Source of the DNA: Cladorhizidae sp. MBARI D1340-BT2
Lineage: Eukaryota > Porifera > Demospongiae > Poecilosclerida > Cladorhizidae
DNA length: 64,000 nucleotides
Assembly: GCA_028752905.1 (NCBI GenBank)
Contig: JAQNBH010000003.1
Location: forward strand, 26,103,989-26,167,988
Direction of reading: 5' to 3'
Shown here: positions 10,922 through 25,478 of the stretch, piece by piece
Position numbering within the stretch: position 1 is the stretch's first letter
Layout of the letters: the number at the start of each line of letters is the position of its first letter
Made by a program: the position numbers and the translations under genes
The notes under the pieces: model-generated
What the model saw: only the letters and a program-made list of their open reading frames with translations
What the model was told of the DNA's origin: nothing
Databases searched by the model: none

Positions 10922-11833
10922 TCTATTCAGTGAAGTGTGGAGAATCTATGAAGCTAACATGTTTAGCTCAAGATAGAGAACACTGAGAGATACCTATCTT
11001 GCAAGTCCACTACAGTGAAGTGTGCAGAATATATGGATGTTTGGTATCAAGAGAGAGCACTTAGAGAGTCCTATCTTAATAGCTATACATCAAGTCTATT
11101 CAGTGAAGTGTGGATAATCTACGAAGCTAAACATGTTTAGCATCAAGTAAGAGTACAATTCATAACTGCCCTAATTAACAAGACCAAAGTCCCAGATTTT
11201 GTCAACTGATAGAGAAGGCCCTTATCTGCAACATGTCAACAGATTATCAATAAATGTAGTGGTTTTTCACTGGCAGGCCACCGCTTTGGCAACTGGAAAA
11301 CGCCAGGAAAGATCGCAAACCTTACCACTTCAAATCACCATAACTTGCTAATACTTAGAGTAATCAAAATTTTGGCACGTACAAAAGACAGATAATTAGA
11401 AGGGCTATCCGGTGATATAAAAATTTCCTTTTTTGGGTAAAGTGTAGAAAAGTTATGAGCTTTACGGCAAAAAAGCAAGATTTTTGGGGGGGAAATGAGA
11501 AACATATAGACCAAATTAGGGCAAATATCAAGATAGAGAACACATAATGAAACCTATCATTCGAATCATATCAAGTCCATTACAGTGAAGTGTGCAGAAT
11601 ATTATTATGGATGTTTGATATCAACAGAGAGCACAGGGAGAGACCTATCTTAATAGCTATATATCAAGTTTATACAGTGAAGTGTGGAGAATCTATGAAG
11701 CTAACCTGTTTAGCATCAAGATAGAGAACACATAGAGAAACCTATCTTGTGATTCTATGTATGCAGAATATACGGATGTTTGGTATCAAGAGAGAGAACA
11801 GAGAGAGGCCTACCTTTAGAGCTATATATCAAG
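10922..11833. repeat. Satellite unit 13 (912 bp)
   Basis: A5T3C2, T5G7A3, +ATT; type of unit 4. Confidence 0.95.
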
Positions 11834-12742
11834 TCTATTCAGTGAAGTGTGGAGAATCTATGAAGCTAACATGTTTAGCTCAAGATAGAGAACACTGAGA
11901 GATACCTATCTTGCAAGTCCACTACAGTGAAGTGTGCAGAATATATGGATGTTTGGTATCAAGAGAGAGCACTTAGAGAGTCCTATCTTAATAGCTATAC
12001 ATCAAGTCTATTCAGTGAAGTGTGGATAATCTACGAAGCTAAACATGTTTAGCATCAAGTAAGAGTACAATTCATAACTGCCCTAATTAACAAGACCAAA
12101 GTCCCAGATTTTGTCAACTGATAGAGAAGGCCCTTATCTGCAACATGTCAACAGATTATCAATAAATGTAGTGGTTTTTCACTGGCAGGCCACCGCTTTG
12201 GCAACTGGAAAACGCCAGGAAAGATCGCAAACCTTACCACTTCAAATCACCATAACCTGCTAATACTTAGAGTAATCAAAATTTTGGCACGTACAAAAGA
12301 CAGATAATTAGAAGGGCTCTCCGGTGATATAAATAATTTCTTTTTTGAGTAAAGTGTAGAAAAGTTATGAGCTTTACGGCAAAAAAGCAAGATTTTTGGG
12401 GGGAAAATGAGAAACATATAGACCAAATTAGGGCAAATATCAAGATAGAGAACACATAATGAAACCTATCATTCGAATCATATCAAGTCCATTACAGTGA
12501 AGTGTGCATAATATTATGGATGTTTGATATCAACAGAGAGCACAGGGAGAGACCTATCTTAATAGCTATATATCAAGTTTATACAGTGAAGTGTGGAGAA
12601 TCTATGAAGCTAACCTGTTTAGCATCAAGATAGAGAACACATAGAGAAACCTATCTTGTGATTCTATGTATGCAGAATATACGGATGTTTGGTATCAAGA
12701 GAGAGAACAGAGAGAGGCCTACCTTTAGAGCTATATATCAAG
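11834..12742. repeat. Satellite unit 14 (909 bp)
   Basis: 424C, 486C, A3TA2, 676T, plus a private 515A (GAGTAAAG instead of GGGTAAAG). Confidence 0.95.
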
Positions 12743-13651
12743 TCTATTCAGTGAAGTGTGGAGAATCTATGAAGCTAACATGTTTAGCTCAAGATAGAGA
12801 ACACTGAGAGATACCTATCTTGCAAGTCCACTACAGTGAAGTGTGCAGAATATATGGATGTTTGGTATCAAGAGAGAGCACTTAGAGAGTCCTATCTTAA
12901 TAGCTATACATCAAGTCTATTCAGTGAAGTGTGGATAATCTACGAAGCTAAACATGTTTAGCATCAAGTAAGAGTACAATTCATAACTGCCCTAATTAAC
13001 AAGACCAAAGTCCCAGATTTTGTCAACTGATAGAGAAGGCCCTTATCTGCAACATGTCAACAGATTATCAATAAATGTAGTGGTTTTTCACTGGCAGGCC
13101 ACCGCTTTGGCAACTGGAAAACGCCAGGAAAGATCGCAAACCTTACCACTTCAAATCACCATAACTTGCTAATACTTAGAGTACTCAAAATTTTGGCACA
13201 TACAAATGACAGATAATTAGAAGGGCTATCCGGTGATATAAAAAATTTCTTTTTTGGGTAAAGTGTAGCAAAGTTATGAGCTTTACGGCAAAAAAGCAAG
13301 ATTTTTGGGGGGAAAATGAGAAACATATAGACCAAATTAGGGCAAATATCAAGATAGAGAACACATAATGAAACCTATCATTCGAATCATATCAAGTCCA
13401 TTACAGTGAAGTGTGCAGAATATTATGGATGTTTGATATCAACAGAGAGCACAGGGAGAGACCTATCTTAATAGCTATATATCAAGTTTATACAGTGAAG
13501 TGTGGAGAATCTATGAAGCTAACCTGTTTAGCATCAAGATAGAGAACACATAGAGAAACCTATCTTGTGATTCTATGTATGCAGAATATACGGATGTTTG
13601 GTATCAAGAGAGAGAACAGAGAGAGGCCTACCTTTAGAGCTATATATCAAG
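12743..13651. repeat. Satellite unit 15 (909 bp)
   Basis: 442C, 465T, 527C, plus 458A (CpG lost: GCACATAC). Confidence 0.95.
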
Positions 13652-14563
13652 TCTATTCAGTGAAGTGTGGAGAATCTATGAAGCTAACATGTTTAGCTCA
13701 AGATAGAGAACACTGAGAGATACCTATCTTGCAAGTCCACTACAGTGAAGTGTGCAGAATATATGGATGTTTGGTATCAAGAGAGAGCACTTAGAGAGTC
13801 CTATCTTAATAGCTATACATCAAGTCTATTCAGTGAAGTGTGGATAATCTACGAAGCTAAACATGTTTAGCATCAAGTAAGAGTACAATTCATAACTGCC
13901 CTAATTAACAAGACCAAAGTCCCAGATTTTGTCAACTGATAGAGAAGGCCCTTATCTGCAACATGTCAACAGATTATCAATAAATGTAGTGGTTTTTCAC
14001 TGGCAGGCCACCGCTTTGGCAACTGGAAAACGCCAGGAAAGATCGCAAACCTTACCACTTCAAATCACCATAACTTGCTAATACTTAGAGTAATCAAAAT
14101 TTTGGCACGTACAAAAGACAGATAATTAGAAGGGCTATCCGGTGATATAAAAATTTCCTTTTTTGGGTAAAGTGTAGAAAAGTTATGAGCTTTACGGCAA
14201 AAAAGCAAGATTTTTGGGGGGGAAATGAGAAACATATAGACCAAATTAGGGCAAATATCAAGATAGAGAACACATAATGAAACCTATCATTCGAATCATA
14301 TCAAGTCCATTACAGTGAAGTGTGCAGAATATTATTATGGATGTTTGATATCAACAGAGAGCACAGGGAGAGACCTATCTTAATAGCTATATATCAAGTT
14401 TATACAGTGAAGTGTGGAGAATCTATGAAGCTAACCTGTTTAGCATCAAGATAGAGAACACATAGAGAAACCTATCTTGTGATTCTATGTATGCAGAATA
14501 TACGGATGTTTGGTATCAAGAGAGAGAACAGAGAGAGGCCTACCTTTAGAGCTATATATCAAG
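13652..14563. repeat. Satellite unit 16 (912 bp)
   Basis: A5T3C2, T5G7A3, +ATT; repeats unit 13 at +2,730 bp. Confidence 0.95.
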
Positions 14564-15472
14564 TCTATTCAGTGAAGTGTGGAGAATCTATGAAGCTAAC
14601 ATGTTTAGCTCAAGATAGAGAACACTGAGAGATACCTATCTTGCAAGTCCACTACAGTGAAGTGTGCAGAATATATGGATGTTTGGTATCAAGAGAGAGC
14701 ACTTAGAGAGTCCTATCTTAATAGCTATACATCAAGTCTATTCAGTGAAGTGTGGATAATCTACGAAGCTAAACATGTTTAGCATCAAGTAAGAGTACAA
14801 TTCATAACTGCCCTAATTAACAAGACCAAAGTCCCAGATTTTGTCAACTGATAGAGAAGGCCCTTATCTGCAACATGTCAACAGATTATCAATAAATGTA
14901 GTGGTTTTTCACTGGCAGGCCACCGCTTTGGCAACTGGAAAACGCCAGGAAAGATCGCAAACCTTACCACTTCAAATCACCATAACCTGCTAATACTTAG
15001 AGTAATCAAAATTTTGGCACGTACAAAAGACAGATAATTAGAAGGGCTCTCCGGTGATATAAATAATTTCTTTTTTGGGTAAAGTGTAGAAAAGTTATGA
15101 GCTTTACGGCAAAAAAGCAAGATTTTTGGGGGGAAAATGAGAAACATATAGACCAAATTAGGGCAAATATCAAGATAGAGAACACATAATGAAACCTATC
15201 ATTCGAATCATATCAAGTCCATTACAGTGAAGTGTGCATAATATTATGGATGTTTGATATCAACAGAGAGCACAGGGAGAGACCTATCTTAATAGCTATA
15301 TATCAAGTTTATACAGTGAAGTGTGGAGAATCTATGAAGCTAACCTGTTTAGCATCAAGATAGAGAACACATAGAGAAACCTATCTTGTGATTCTATGTA
15401 TGCAGAATATACGGATGTTTGGTATCAAGAGAGAGAACAGAGAGAGGCCTACCTTTAGAGCTATATATCAAG
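14564..15472. repeat. Satellite unit 17 (909 bp)
   Basis: 424C, 486C, A3TA2, 676T; like unit 14 without 515A. Units 23 and 30 share the signature. Confidence 0.95.
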
Positions 15473-16381
15473 TCTATTCAGTGAAGTGTGGAGAATCTAT
15501 GAAGCTAACATGTTTAGCTCAAGATAGAGAACACTGAGAGATACCTATCTTGCAAGTCCACTACAGTGAAGTGTGCAGAATATATGGATGTTTGGTATCA
15601 AGAGAGAGCACTTAGAGAGTCCTATCTTAATAGCTATACATCAAGTCTATTCAGTGAAGTGTGGATAATCTACGAAGCTAAACATGTTTAGCATCAAGTA
15701 AGAGTACAATTCATAACTGCTCTAATTAACAAGACCAAAGTCCCAGATTTTGTCAACTGATAGAGAAGGCCCTTATCTGCAACATGTCAACAGATTATCA
15801 ATAAATGTAGTGGTTTTTCACTGGCAGGCCACCGCTTTGGCAACTGGAAAACGCCAGGAAAGATCGCAAACCTTACCACTTCAAATCACCATAACTTGCT
15901 AATACTTAGAGTACTCAAAATTTTGGCACGTACAAAAGACAGATAATTAGAAGGGCTATCCGGTGATATAAATAATTTCTTTTTTGGGTAAAGTGTAGAA
16001 AAGTTATGAGCTTTACGGCAAAAAAGCAAGATTTTTGGGGGGAAAATGAGAAACATATAGACCAAATTAGGGCAAATATCAAGATAGAGAACACATAATG
16101 AAACCTATCATTCGAATCATATCAAGTCCATTACAGTGAAGTGTGCAGAATATTATGGATGTTTGATATCAACAGAGAGCACAGGGAGAGACCTATCTTA
16201 ATAGCTATATATCAAGTTTATACAGTGAAGTGTGGAGAATCTATGAAGCTAACCTGTTTAGCATCAAGATAGAGAACACATAGAGAAACCTATCTTGTGA
16301 TACTATGTATGCAGAATATACGGATGTTTGGTATCAAGAGAGAGAACAGAGAGAGGCCTACCTTTAGAGCTATATATCAAG
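15473..16381. repeat. Satellite unit 18 (909 bp)
   Basis: 442C, A3TA2, private 249T inside the left inverted repeat (GCTCTAATT) and private 833A (GATACTATG). Confidence 0.95.
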
Positions 16382-17290
16382 TCTATTCAGTGAAGTGTGG
16401 AGAATCTATGAAGCTAACATGTTTAGCTCAAGATAGAGAACACTGAGAGATACCTATCTTGCAAGTCCACTACAGTGAAGTGTGCAGAATATATGGATGT
16501 TTGGTATCAAGAGAGAGCACTTAGAGAGTCCTATCTTAATAGCTATACATCAAGTCTATTCAGTGAAGTGTGGATAATCTACGAAGCTAAACATGTTTAG
16601 CATCAAGTAAGAGTACAATTCATAACTGCCCTAATTAACAAGACCAAAGTCCCAGATTTTGTCAACTGATAGAGAAGGCCCTTATCTGCAACATGTCAAC
16701 AGATTATCAATAAATGTAGTGGTTTTTCACTGGCAGGCCACCGCTTTGGCAACTGGAAAACGCCAGGAAAGATCGCAAACCTTACCACTTCAAATCACCA
16801 TAACTTGCTAATACTTAGAGTAATCAAAATTTTGGCACATACAAAAGACAGATAATTAGAAGGGCTATCCGGTGATATAAAGAATTTCTTTTTTGGGTAA
16901 AGTGTAGAAAAGTTATGAGCTTTACGGCAAAAAAGCAAGATTTTTGGGGGGGAAATGAGAAACATATAGACCAAATTAGGGCAAATATCAAGATAGAGAA
17001 CACATAATGAAACCTATCATTCGAATCATATCAAGTCCATTACAGTGAAGTGTGCATAATATTATGGATGTTTGATATCAACAGAGAGCACAGGGAGAGA
17101 CCTATCTTAATAGCTATATATCAAGTTTATACAGTGAAGTGTGGAGAATCTATGAAGCTAACCTGTTTAGCATCAAGATAGAGAACACATAGAGAAACCT
17201 ATCTTGTGATTCTATGTATGCAGAATATACGGATGTTTGGTATCAAGAGAGAGAACAGAGAGAGGCCTACCTTTAGAGCTATATATCAAG
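16382..17290. repeat. Satellite unit 19 (909 bp)
   Basis: 458A (CpG lost), AAAGAA in the A-run, T5G7A3, 676T. It has 676T without 424C/486C, so it looks recombinant; unit 32 has a comparable mix. Confidence 0.95.
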
Positions 17291-18199
17291 TCTATTCAGT
17301 GAAGTGTGGAGAATCTATGAAGCTAACATGTTTAGCTCAAGATAGAGAACACTGAGAGATACCTATCTTGCAAGTCCACTACAGTGAAGTGTGCAGAATA
17401 TATGGATGTTTGGTATCAAGAGAGAGCACTTAGAGAGTCCTATCTTAATAGCTATACATCAAGTCTATTCAGTGAAGTGTGGATAATCTACGAAGCTAAA
17501 CATGTTTAGCATCAAGTAAGAGTACAATTCATAACTGCCCTAATTAACAAGACCAAAGTCCCAGATTTTGTCAACTGATAGAGAAGGCCCTTATCTGCAA
17601 CATGTCAACAGATTATCAATAAATGTAGTGGTTTTTCACTGGCAGGCCACCGCTTTGGCAACTGGAAAACGCCAGGAAAGATCGCAAACCTTACCACTTC
17701 AAATCACCATAACTTGCTAATACTTAGAGTACTCAAAATTTTGGCACGTACAAAAGACAGATAATTAGAAGGGCTATCCGGTGATATAAATAATTTCTTT
17801 TTTGGGTAAAGTGTAGAAAAGTTATGAGCTTTACGGCAAAAAAGCAAGATTTTTGGGGGGAAAATGAGAAACATATAGACCAAATTAGGGCAAATATCAA
17901 GATAGAGAACACATAATGAAACCTATCATTCGAATCATATCAAGTCCATTACAGTGAAGTGTGCAGAATATTATGGATGTTTGATATCAACAGAGAGCAC
18001 AGGGAGAGACCTATCTTAATAGCTATATATCAAGTTTATACAGTGAAGTGTGGAGAATCTATGAAGCTAACCTGTTTAGCATCAAGATAGAGAACACATA
18101 GAGAAACCTATCTTGTGATTCTATGTATGCAGAATATACGGATGTTTGGTATCAAGAGAGAGAACAGAGAGAGGCCTACCTTTAGAGCTATATATCAAG
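17291..18199. repeat. Satellite unit 20 (909 bp)
   Basis: 442C, A3TA2. Same signature as units 24, 25, 27, 31 and 33. Confidence 0.95.
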
Positions 18200-19110
18200 T
18201 CTATTCAGTGAAGTGTGGAGAATCTATGAAGCTAACATGTTTAGCTCAAGATAGAGAACACTGAGAGATACCTATCTTGCAAGTCCACTACAGTGAAGTG
18301 TGCAGAATATATGGATGTTTGGTATCAAGAGAGAGCACTTAGAGAGTCCTATCTTAATAGCTATACATCAAGTCTATTCAGTGAAGTGTGGATAATCTAC
18401 GAAGCTAAACATGTTTAGCATCAAGTAAGAGTACAATTCATAACTGCCCTAATTAACAAGACCAAAGTCCCAGATTTTGTCAACTGATAGAGAAGGCCCT
18501 TATCTGCAACATGTCAACAGATTATCAATAAATGTAGTGGTTTTTCACTGGCAGGCCACCGCTTTGGCAACTGGAAAACGCCAGGAAAGATCGCAAACCT
18601 TACCACTTCAAATCACCATAACTTGCTAATACTTAGAGTACTCAAAATTTTGGCACGTAGAAAAGACAGATAATTAGAAGGGCTATCCGGTGATATAAAA
18701 ATTTCTTTTTTGGGTAAAGTGTAGAAAAGTTATGAGCTTTACGGCAAAAAAGCAAGATTTTTGGGGGGGAAATGAGAAACATATAGACCAAATTAGGGCA
18801 AATATCAAGATAGAGAACACATAATGAAACCTATCATTCGAATCATATCAAGTCCATTACAGTGAAGTGTGCAGAATATTATTATGGATGTTTGATATCA
18901 ACAGAGAGCACAGGGAGAGACCTATCTTAATAGCTATATATCAAGTTTATACAGTGAAGTGTGGAGAATCTATGAAGCTAACCTGTTTAGCATCAAGATA
19001 GAGAACACATAGAGAAACCTATCTTGTGATTCTATGTATGCAGAATATACGGATGTTTGGTATCAAGAGAGAGAACAGAGAGAGGCCTACCTTTAGAGCT
19101 ATATATCAAG
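18200..19110. repeat. Satellite unit 21 (911 bp)
   Basis: 442C, 461G (GTAGAAAAG), A5, T5G7A3, +ATT. 461G is shared only with unit 28, seven units on. Confidence 0.95.
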
Positions 19111-20022
19111 TCTATTCAGTGAAGTGTGGAGAATCTATGAAGCTAACATGTTTAGCTCAAGATAGAGAACACTGAGAGATACCTATCTTGCAAGTCCACT
19201 ACAGTGAAGTGTGCAGAATATATGGATGTTTGGTATCAAGAGAGAGCACTTAGAGAGTCCTATCTTAATAGCTATACATCAAGTCTATTCAGTGAAGTGT
19301 GGATAATCTACGAAGCTAAACATGTTTAGCATCAAGTAAGAGTACAATTCATAACTGCCCTAATTAACAAGACCAAAGTCCCAGATTTTGTCAACTGATA
19401 GAGAAGGCCCTTATCTGCAACATGTCAACAGATTATCAATAAATGTAGTGGTTTTTCACTGGCAGGCCACCGCTTTGGCAACTGGAAAACGCCAGGAAAG
19501 ATCGCAAACCTTACCACTTCAAATCACCATAACTTTCTAATACTTAGAGTAATCAAAATTTTGGCACGTACAAAAGACAGATAATTAGAAGGGCTATCCG
19601 GTGATATAAAAATTTCCTTTTTTGGGTAAAGTATAGAAAAGTTATGAGCTTTACGGCAAAAAAGCAAGATTTTTTGGGGGGAAATGAGAAACATATAGAC
19701 CAAATTAGGGCAAATATCAAGATAGAGAACACATAATGAAACCTATCATTCGAATCATATCAAGTCCATTACAGTGAAGTGTGCAGAATATTATTATGGA
19801 TGTTTGATATCAACAGAGAGCACAGGGAGAGACCTATCTTAATAGCTATATATCAAGTTTATACAGTGAAGTGTGGAGAATCTATGAAGCTAACCTGTTT
19901 AGCATCAAGATAGAGAACACATAGAGAAACCTATCTTGTGATTCTATGTATGCAGAATATACGGATGTTTGGTATCAAGAGAGAGAACAGAGAGAGGCCT
20001 ACCTTTAGAGCTATATATCAAG
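19111..20022. repeat. Satellite unit 22 (912 bp)
   Basis: 426T (ACTTTCTAAT), A5T3C2, 523A (GTATAG), T6G6A3, +ATT. 426T with T6G6A3 occurs again only in unit 29. Confidence 0.95.
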
Positions 20023-20931
20023 TCTATTCAGTGAAGTGTGGAGAATCTATGAAGCTAACATGTTTAGCTCAAGATAGAGAACACTGAGAGATACCTATCT
20101 TGCAAGTCCACTACAGTGAAGTGTGCAGAATATATGGATGTTTGGTATCAAGAGAGAGCACTTAGAGAGTCCTATCTTAATAGCTATACATCAAGTCTAT
20201 TCAGTGAAGTGTGGATAATCTACGAAGCTAAACATGTTTAGCATCAAGTAAGAGTACAATTCATAACTGCCCTAATTAACAAGACCAAAGTCCCAGATTT
20301 TGTCAACTGATAGAGAAGGCCCTTATCTGCAACATGTCAACAGATTATCAATAAATGTAGTGGTTTTTCACTGGCAGGCCACCGCTTTGGCAACTGGAAA
20401 ACGCCAGGAAAGATCGCAAACCTTACCACTTCAAATCACCATAACCTGCTAATACTTAGAGTAATCAAAATTTTGGCACGTACAAAAGACAGATAATTAG
20501 AAGGGCTCTCCGGTGATATAAATAATTTCTTTTTTGGGTAAAGTGTAGAAAAGTTATGAGCTTTACGGCAAAAAAGCAAGATTTTTGGGGGGAAAATGAG
20601 AAACATATAGACCAAATTAGGGCAAATATCAAGATAGAGAACACATAATGAAACCTATCATTCGAATCATATCAAGTCCATTACAGTGAAGTGTGCATAA
20701 TATTATGGATGTTTGATATCAACAGAGAGCACAGGGAGAGACCTATCTTAATAGCTATATATCAAGTTTATACAGTGAAGTGTGGAGAATCTATGAAGCT
20801 AACCTGTTTAGCATCAAGATAGAGAACACATAGAGAAACCTATCTTGTGATTCTATGTATGCAGAATATACGGATGTTTGGTATCAAGAGAGAGAACAGA
20901 GAGAGGCCTACCTTTAGAGCTATATATCAAG
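20023..20931. repeat. Satellite unit 23 (909 bp)
   Basis: 424C, 486C, A3TA2, 676T; counterpart of unit 30. Confidence 0.95.
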
Positions 20932-22749
20932 TCTATTCAGTGAAGTGTGGAGAATCTATGAAGCTAACATGTTTAGCTCAAGATAGAGAACACTGAGAGA
21001 TACCTATCTTGCAAGTCCACTACAGTGAAGTGTGCAGAATATATGGATGTTTGGTATCAAGAGAGAGCACTTAGAGAGTCCTATCTTAATAGCTATACAT
21101 CAAGTCTATTCAGTGAAGTGTGGATAATCTACGAAGCTAAACATGTTTAGCATCAAGTAAGAGTACAATTCATAACTGCCCTAATTAACAAGACCAAAGT
21201 CCCAGATTTTGTCAACTGATAGAGAAGGCCCTTATCTGCAACATGTCAACAGATTATCAATAAATGTAGTGGTTTTTCACTGGCAGGCCACCGCTTTGGC
21301 AACTGGAAAACGCCAGGAAAGATCGCAAACCTTACCACTTCAAATCACCATAACTTGCTAATACTTAGAGTACTCAAAATTTTGGCACGTACAAAAGACA
21401 GATAATTAGAAGGGCTATCCGGTGATATAAATAATTTCTTTTTTGGGTAAAGTGTAGAAAAGTTATGAGCTTTACGGCAAAAAAGCAAGATTTTTGGGGG
21501 GAAAATGAGAAACATATAGACCAAATTAGGGCAAATATCAAGATAGAGAACACATAATGAAACCTATCATTCGAATCATATCAAGTCCATTACAGTGAAG
21601 TGTGCAGAATATTATGGATGTTTGATATCAACAGAGAGCACAGGGAGAGACCTATCTTAATAGCTATATATCAAGTTTATACAGTGAAGTGTGGAGAATC
21701 TATGAAGCTAACCTGTTTAGCATCAAGATAGAGAACACATAGAGAAACCTATCTTGTGATTCTATGTATGCAGAATATACGGATGTTTGGTATCAAGAGA
21801 GAGAACAGAGAGAGGCCTACCTTTAGAGCTATATATCAAGTCTATTCAGTGAAGTGTGGAGAATCTATGAAGCTAACATGTTTAGCTCAAGATAGAGAAC
21901 ACTGAGAGATACCTATCTTGCAAGTCCACTACAGTGAAGTGTGCAGAATATATGGATGTTTGGTATCAAGAGAGAGCACTTAGAGAGTCCTATCTTAATA
22001 GCTATACATCAAGTCTATTCAGTGAAGTGTGGATAATCTACGAAGCTAAACATGTTTAGCATCAAGTAAGAGTACAATTCATAACTGCCCTAATTAACAA
22101 GACCAAAGTCCCAGATTTTGTCAACTGATAGAGAAGGCCCTTATCTGCAACATGTCAACAGATTATCAATAAATGTAGTGGTTTTTCACTGGCAGGCCAC
22201 CGCTTTGGCAACTGGAAAACGCCAGGAAAGATCGCAAACCTTACCACTTCAAATCACCATAACTTGCTAATACTTAGAGTACTCAAAATTTTGGCACGTA
22301 CAAAAGACAGATAATTAGAAGGGCTATCCGGTGATATAAATAATTTCTTTTTTGGGTAAAGTGTAGAAAAGTTATGAGCTTTACGGCAAAAAAGCAAGAT
22401 TTTTGGGGGGAAAATGAGAAACATATAGACCAAATTAGGGCAAATATCAAGATAGAGAACACATAATGAAACCTATCATTCGAATCATATCAAGTCCATT
22501 ACAGTGAAGTGTGCAGAATATTATGGATGTTTGATATCAACAGAGAGCACAGGGAGAGACCTATCTTAATAGCTATATATCAAGTTTATACAGTGAAGTG
22601 TGGAGAATCTATGAAGCTAACCTGTTTAGCATCAAGATAGAGAACACATAGAGAAACCTATCTTGTGATTCTATGTATGCAGAATATACGGATGTTTGGT
22701 ATCAAGAGAGAGAACAGAGAGAGGCCTACCTTTAGAGCTATATATCAAG
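20932..22749. repeat. Satellite units 24-25 (2 x 909 bp)
   Basis: Starts 20932 and 21841. Both 442C, A3TA2; indistinguishable at the sites scored. Confidence 0.95.
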
Positions 22750-23658
22750 TCTATTCAGTGAAGTGTGGAGAATCTATGAAGCTAACATGTTTAGCTCAAG
22801 ATAGAGAACACTGAGAGATACCTATCTTGCAAGTCCACTACAGTGAAGTGTGCAGAATATATGGATGTTTGGTATCAAGAGAGAGCACTTAGAGAGTCCT
22901 ATCTTAATAGCTATACATCAAGTCTATTCAGTGAAGTGTGGATAATCTACGAAGCTAAACATGTTTAGCATCAAGTAAGAGTACAATTCATAACTGCCCT
23001 AATTAACAAGACCAAAGTCCCAGATTTTGTCAACTGATAGAGAAGGCCCTTATCTGCAACATGTCAACAGATTATCAATAAATGTAGTGGTTTTTCACTG
23101 GCAGGCCACCGCTTTGGCAACTGGAAAACGCCAGGAAAGATCGCAAACCTTACCACTTCAAATCACCATAACTTGCTAATACTTAGAGTAATCAAAATTT
23201 TGGCACGTACAAAAGACAGATAATTAGAAGGGCTATCCGGTGATATAAATAATTTCTTTTTTGGGTAAAGTGTAGAAAAGTTATGAGCTTTACGGCAAAA
23301 AAGCAAGATTTTTGGGGGGAAAATGAGAAACATATAGACCAAATTAGGGCAAATATCAAGATAGAGAACACATAATGAAACCTATCATTCGAATCATATC
23401 AAGTCCATTACAGTGAAGTGTGCAGAATATTATGGATGTTTGATATCAACAGAGAGCACAGGGAGAGACCTATCTTAATAGCTATATATCAAGTTTATAC
23501 AGTGAAGTGTGGAGAATCTATGAAGCTAACCTGTTTAGCATCAAGATAGAGAACACATAGAGAAACCTATCTTGTGATTCTATGTATGCAGAATATACGG
23601 ATGTTTGGTATCAAGAGAGAGAACAGAGAGAGGCCTACCTTTAGAGCTATATATCAAG
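22750..23658. repeat. Satellite unit 26 (909 bp)
   Basis: A3TA2 with 442A; like its neighbours except at 442. Confidence 0.95.
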
Positions 23659-24567
23659 TCTATTCAGTGAAGTGTGGAGAATCTATGAAGCTAACATGTT
23701 TAGCTCAAGATAGAGAACACTGAGAGATACCTATCTTGCAAGTCCACTACAGTGAAGTGTGCAGAATATATGGATGTTTGGTATCAAGAGAGAGCACTTA
23801 GAGAGTCCTATCTTAATAGCTATACATCAAGTCTATTCAGTGAAGTGTGGATAATCTACGAAGCTAAACATGTTTAGCATCAAGTAAGAGTACAATTCAT
23901 AACTGCCCTAATTAACAAGACCAAAGTCCCAGATTTTGTCAACTGATAGAGAAGGCCCTTATCTGCAACATGTCAACAGATTATCAATAAATGTAGTGGT
24001 TTTTCACTGGCAGGCCACCGCTTTGGCAACTGGAAAACGCCAGGAAAGATCGCAAACCTTACCACTTCAAATCACCATAACTTGCTAATACTTAGAGTAC
24101 TCAAAATTTTGGCACGTACAAAAGACAGATAATTAGAAGGGCTATCCGGTGATATAAATAATTTCTTTTTTGGGTAAAGTGTAGAAAAGTTATGAGCTTT
24201 ACGGCAAAAAAGCAAGATTTTTGGGGGGAAAATGAGAAACATATAGACCAAATTAGGGCAAATATCAAGATAGAGAACACATAATGAAACCTATCATTCG
24301 AATCATATCAAGTCCATTACAGTGAAGTGTGCAGAATATTATGGATGTTTGATATCAACAGAGAGCACAGGGAGAGACCTATCTTAATAGCTATATATCA
24401 AGTTTATACAGTGAAGTGTGGAGAATCTATGAAGCTAACCTGTTTAGCATCAAGATAGAGAACACATAGAGAAACCTATCTTGTGATTCTATGTATGCAG
24501 AATATACGGATGTTTGGTATCAAGAGAGAGAACAGAGAGAGGCCTACCTTTAGAGCTATATATCAAG
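23659..24567. repeat. Satellite unit 27 (909 bp)
   Basis: 442C, A3TA2; counterpart of unit 20 at +6,368 bp. Confidence 0.95.
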
Positions 24568-25478
24568 TCTATTCAGTGAAGTGTGGAGAATCTATGAAGC
24601 TAACATGTTTAGCTCAAGATAGAGAACACTGAGAGATACCTATCTTGCAAGTCCACTACAGTGAAGTGTGCAGAATATATGGATGTTTGGTATCAAGAGA
24701 GAGCACTTAGAGAGTCCTATCTTAATAGCTATACATCAAGTCTATTCAGTGAAGTGTGGATAATCTACGAAGCTAAACATGTTTAGCATCAAGTAAGAGT
24801 ACAATTCATAACTGCCCTAATTAACAAGACCAAAGTCCCAGATTTTGTCAACTGATAGAGAAGGCCCTTATCTGCAACATGTCAACAGATTATCAATAAA
24901 TGTAGTGGTTTTTCACTGGCAGGCCACCGCTTTGGCAACTGGAAAACGCCAGGAAAGATCGCAAACCTTACCACTTCAAATCACCATAACTTGCTAATAC
25001 TTAGAGTACTCAAAATTTTGGCACGTAGAAAAGACAGATAATTAGAAGGGCTATCCGGTGATATAAAAATTTCTTTTTTGGGTAAAGTGTAGAAAAGTTA
25101 TGAGCTTTACGGCAAAAAAGCAAGATTTTTGGGGGGGAAATGAGAAACATATAGACCAAATTAGGGCAAATATCAAGATAGAGAACACATAATGAAACCT
25201 ATCATTCGAATCATATCAAGTCCATTACAGTGAAGTGTGCAGAATATTATTATGGATGTTTGATATCAACAGAGAGCACAGGGAGAGACCTATCTTAATA
25301 GCTATATATCAAGTTTATACAGTGAAGTGTGGAGAATCTATGAAGCTAACCTGTTTAGCATCAAGATAGAGAACACATAGAGAAACCTATCTTGTGATTC
25401 TATGTATGCAGAATATACGGATGTTTGGTATCAAGAGAGAGAACAGAGAGAGGCCTACCTTTAGAGCTATATATCAAG
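24568..25478. repeat. Satellite unit 28 (911 bp)
   Basis: 442C, 461G, A5, T5G7A3, +ATT; counterpart of unit 21. Confidence 0.95.

Larger units (their letters stand above)
18200..21840. repeat. Higher-order block, copy 1 (units 21-24)
   Basis: The ordered set 461G unit, 426T/T6G6A3 unit, 676T unit, 442C/A3TA2 unit repeats at 24568-28208, offset 6,368 bp (seven units). Two markers are found nowhere else, so the two blocks descend from one segmental duplication. Confidence 0.85.
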
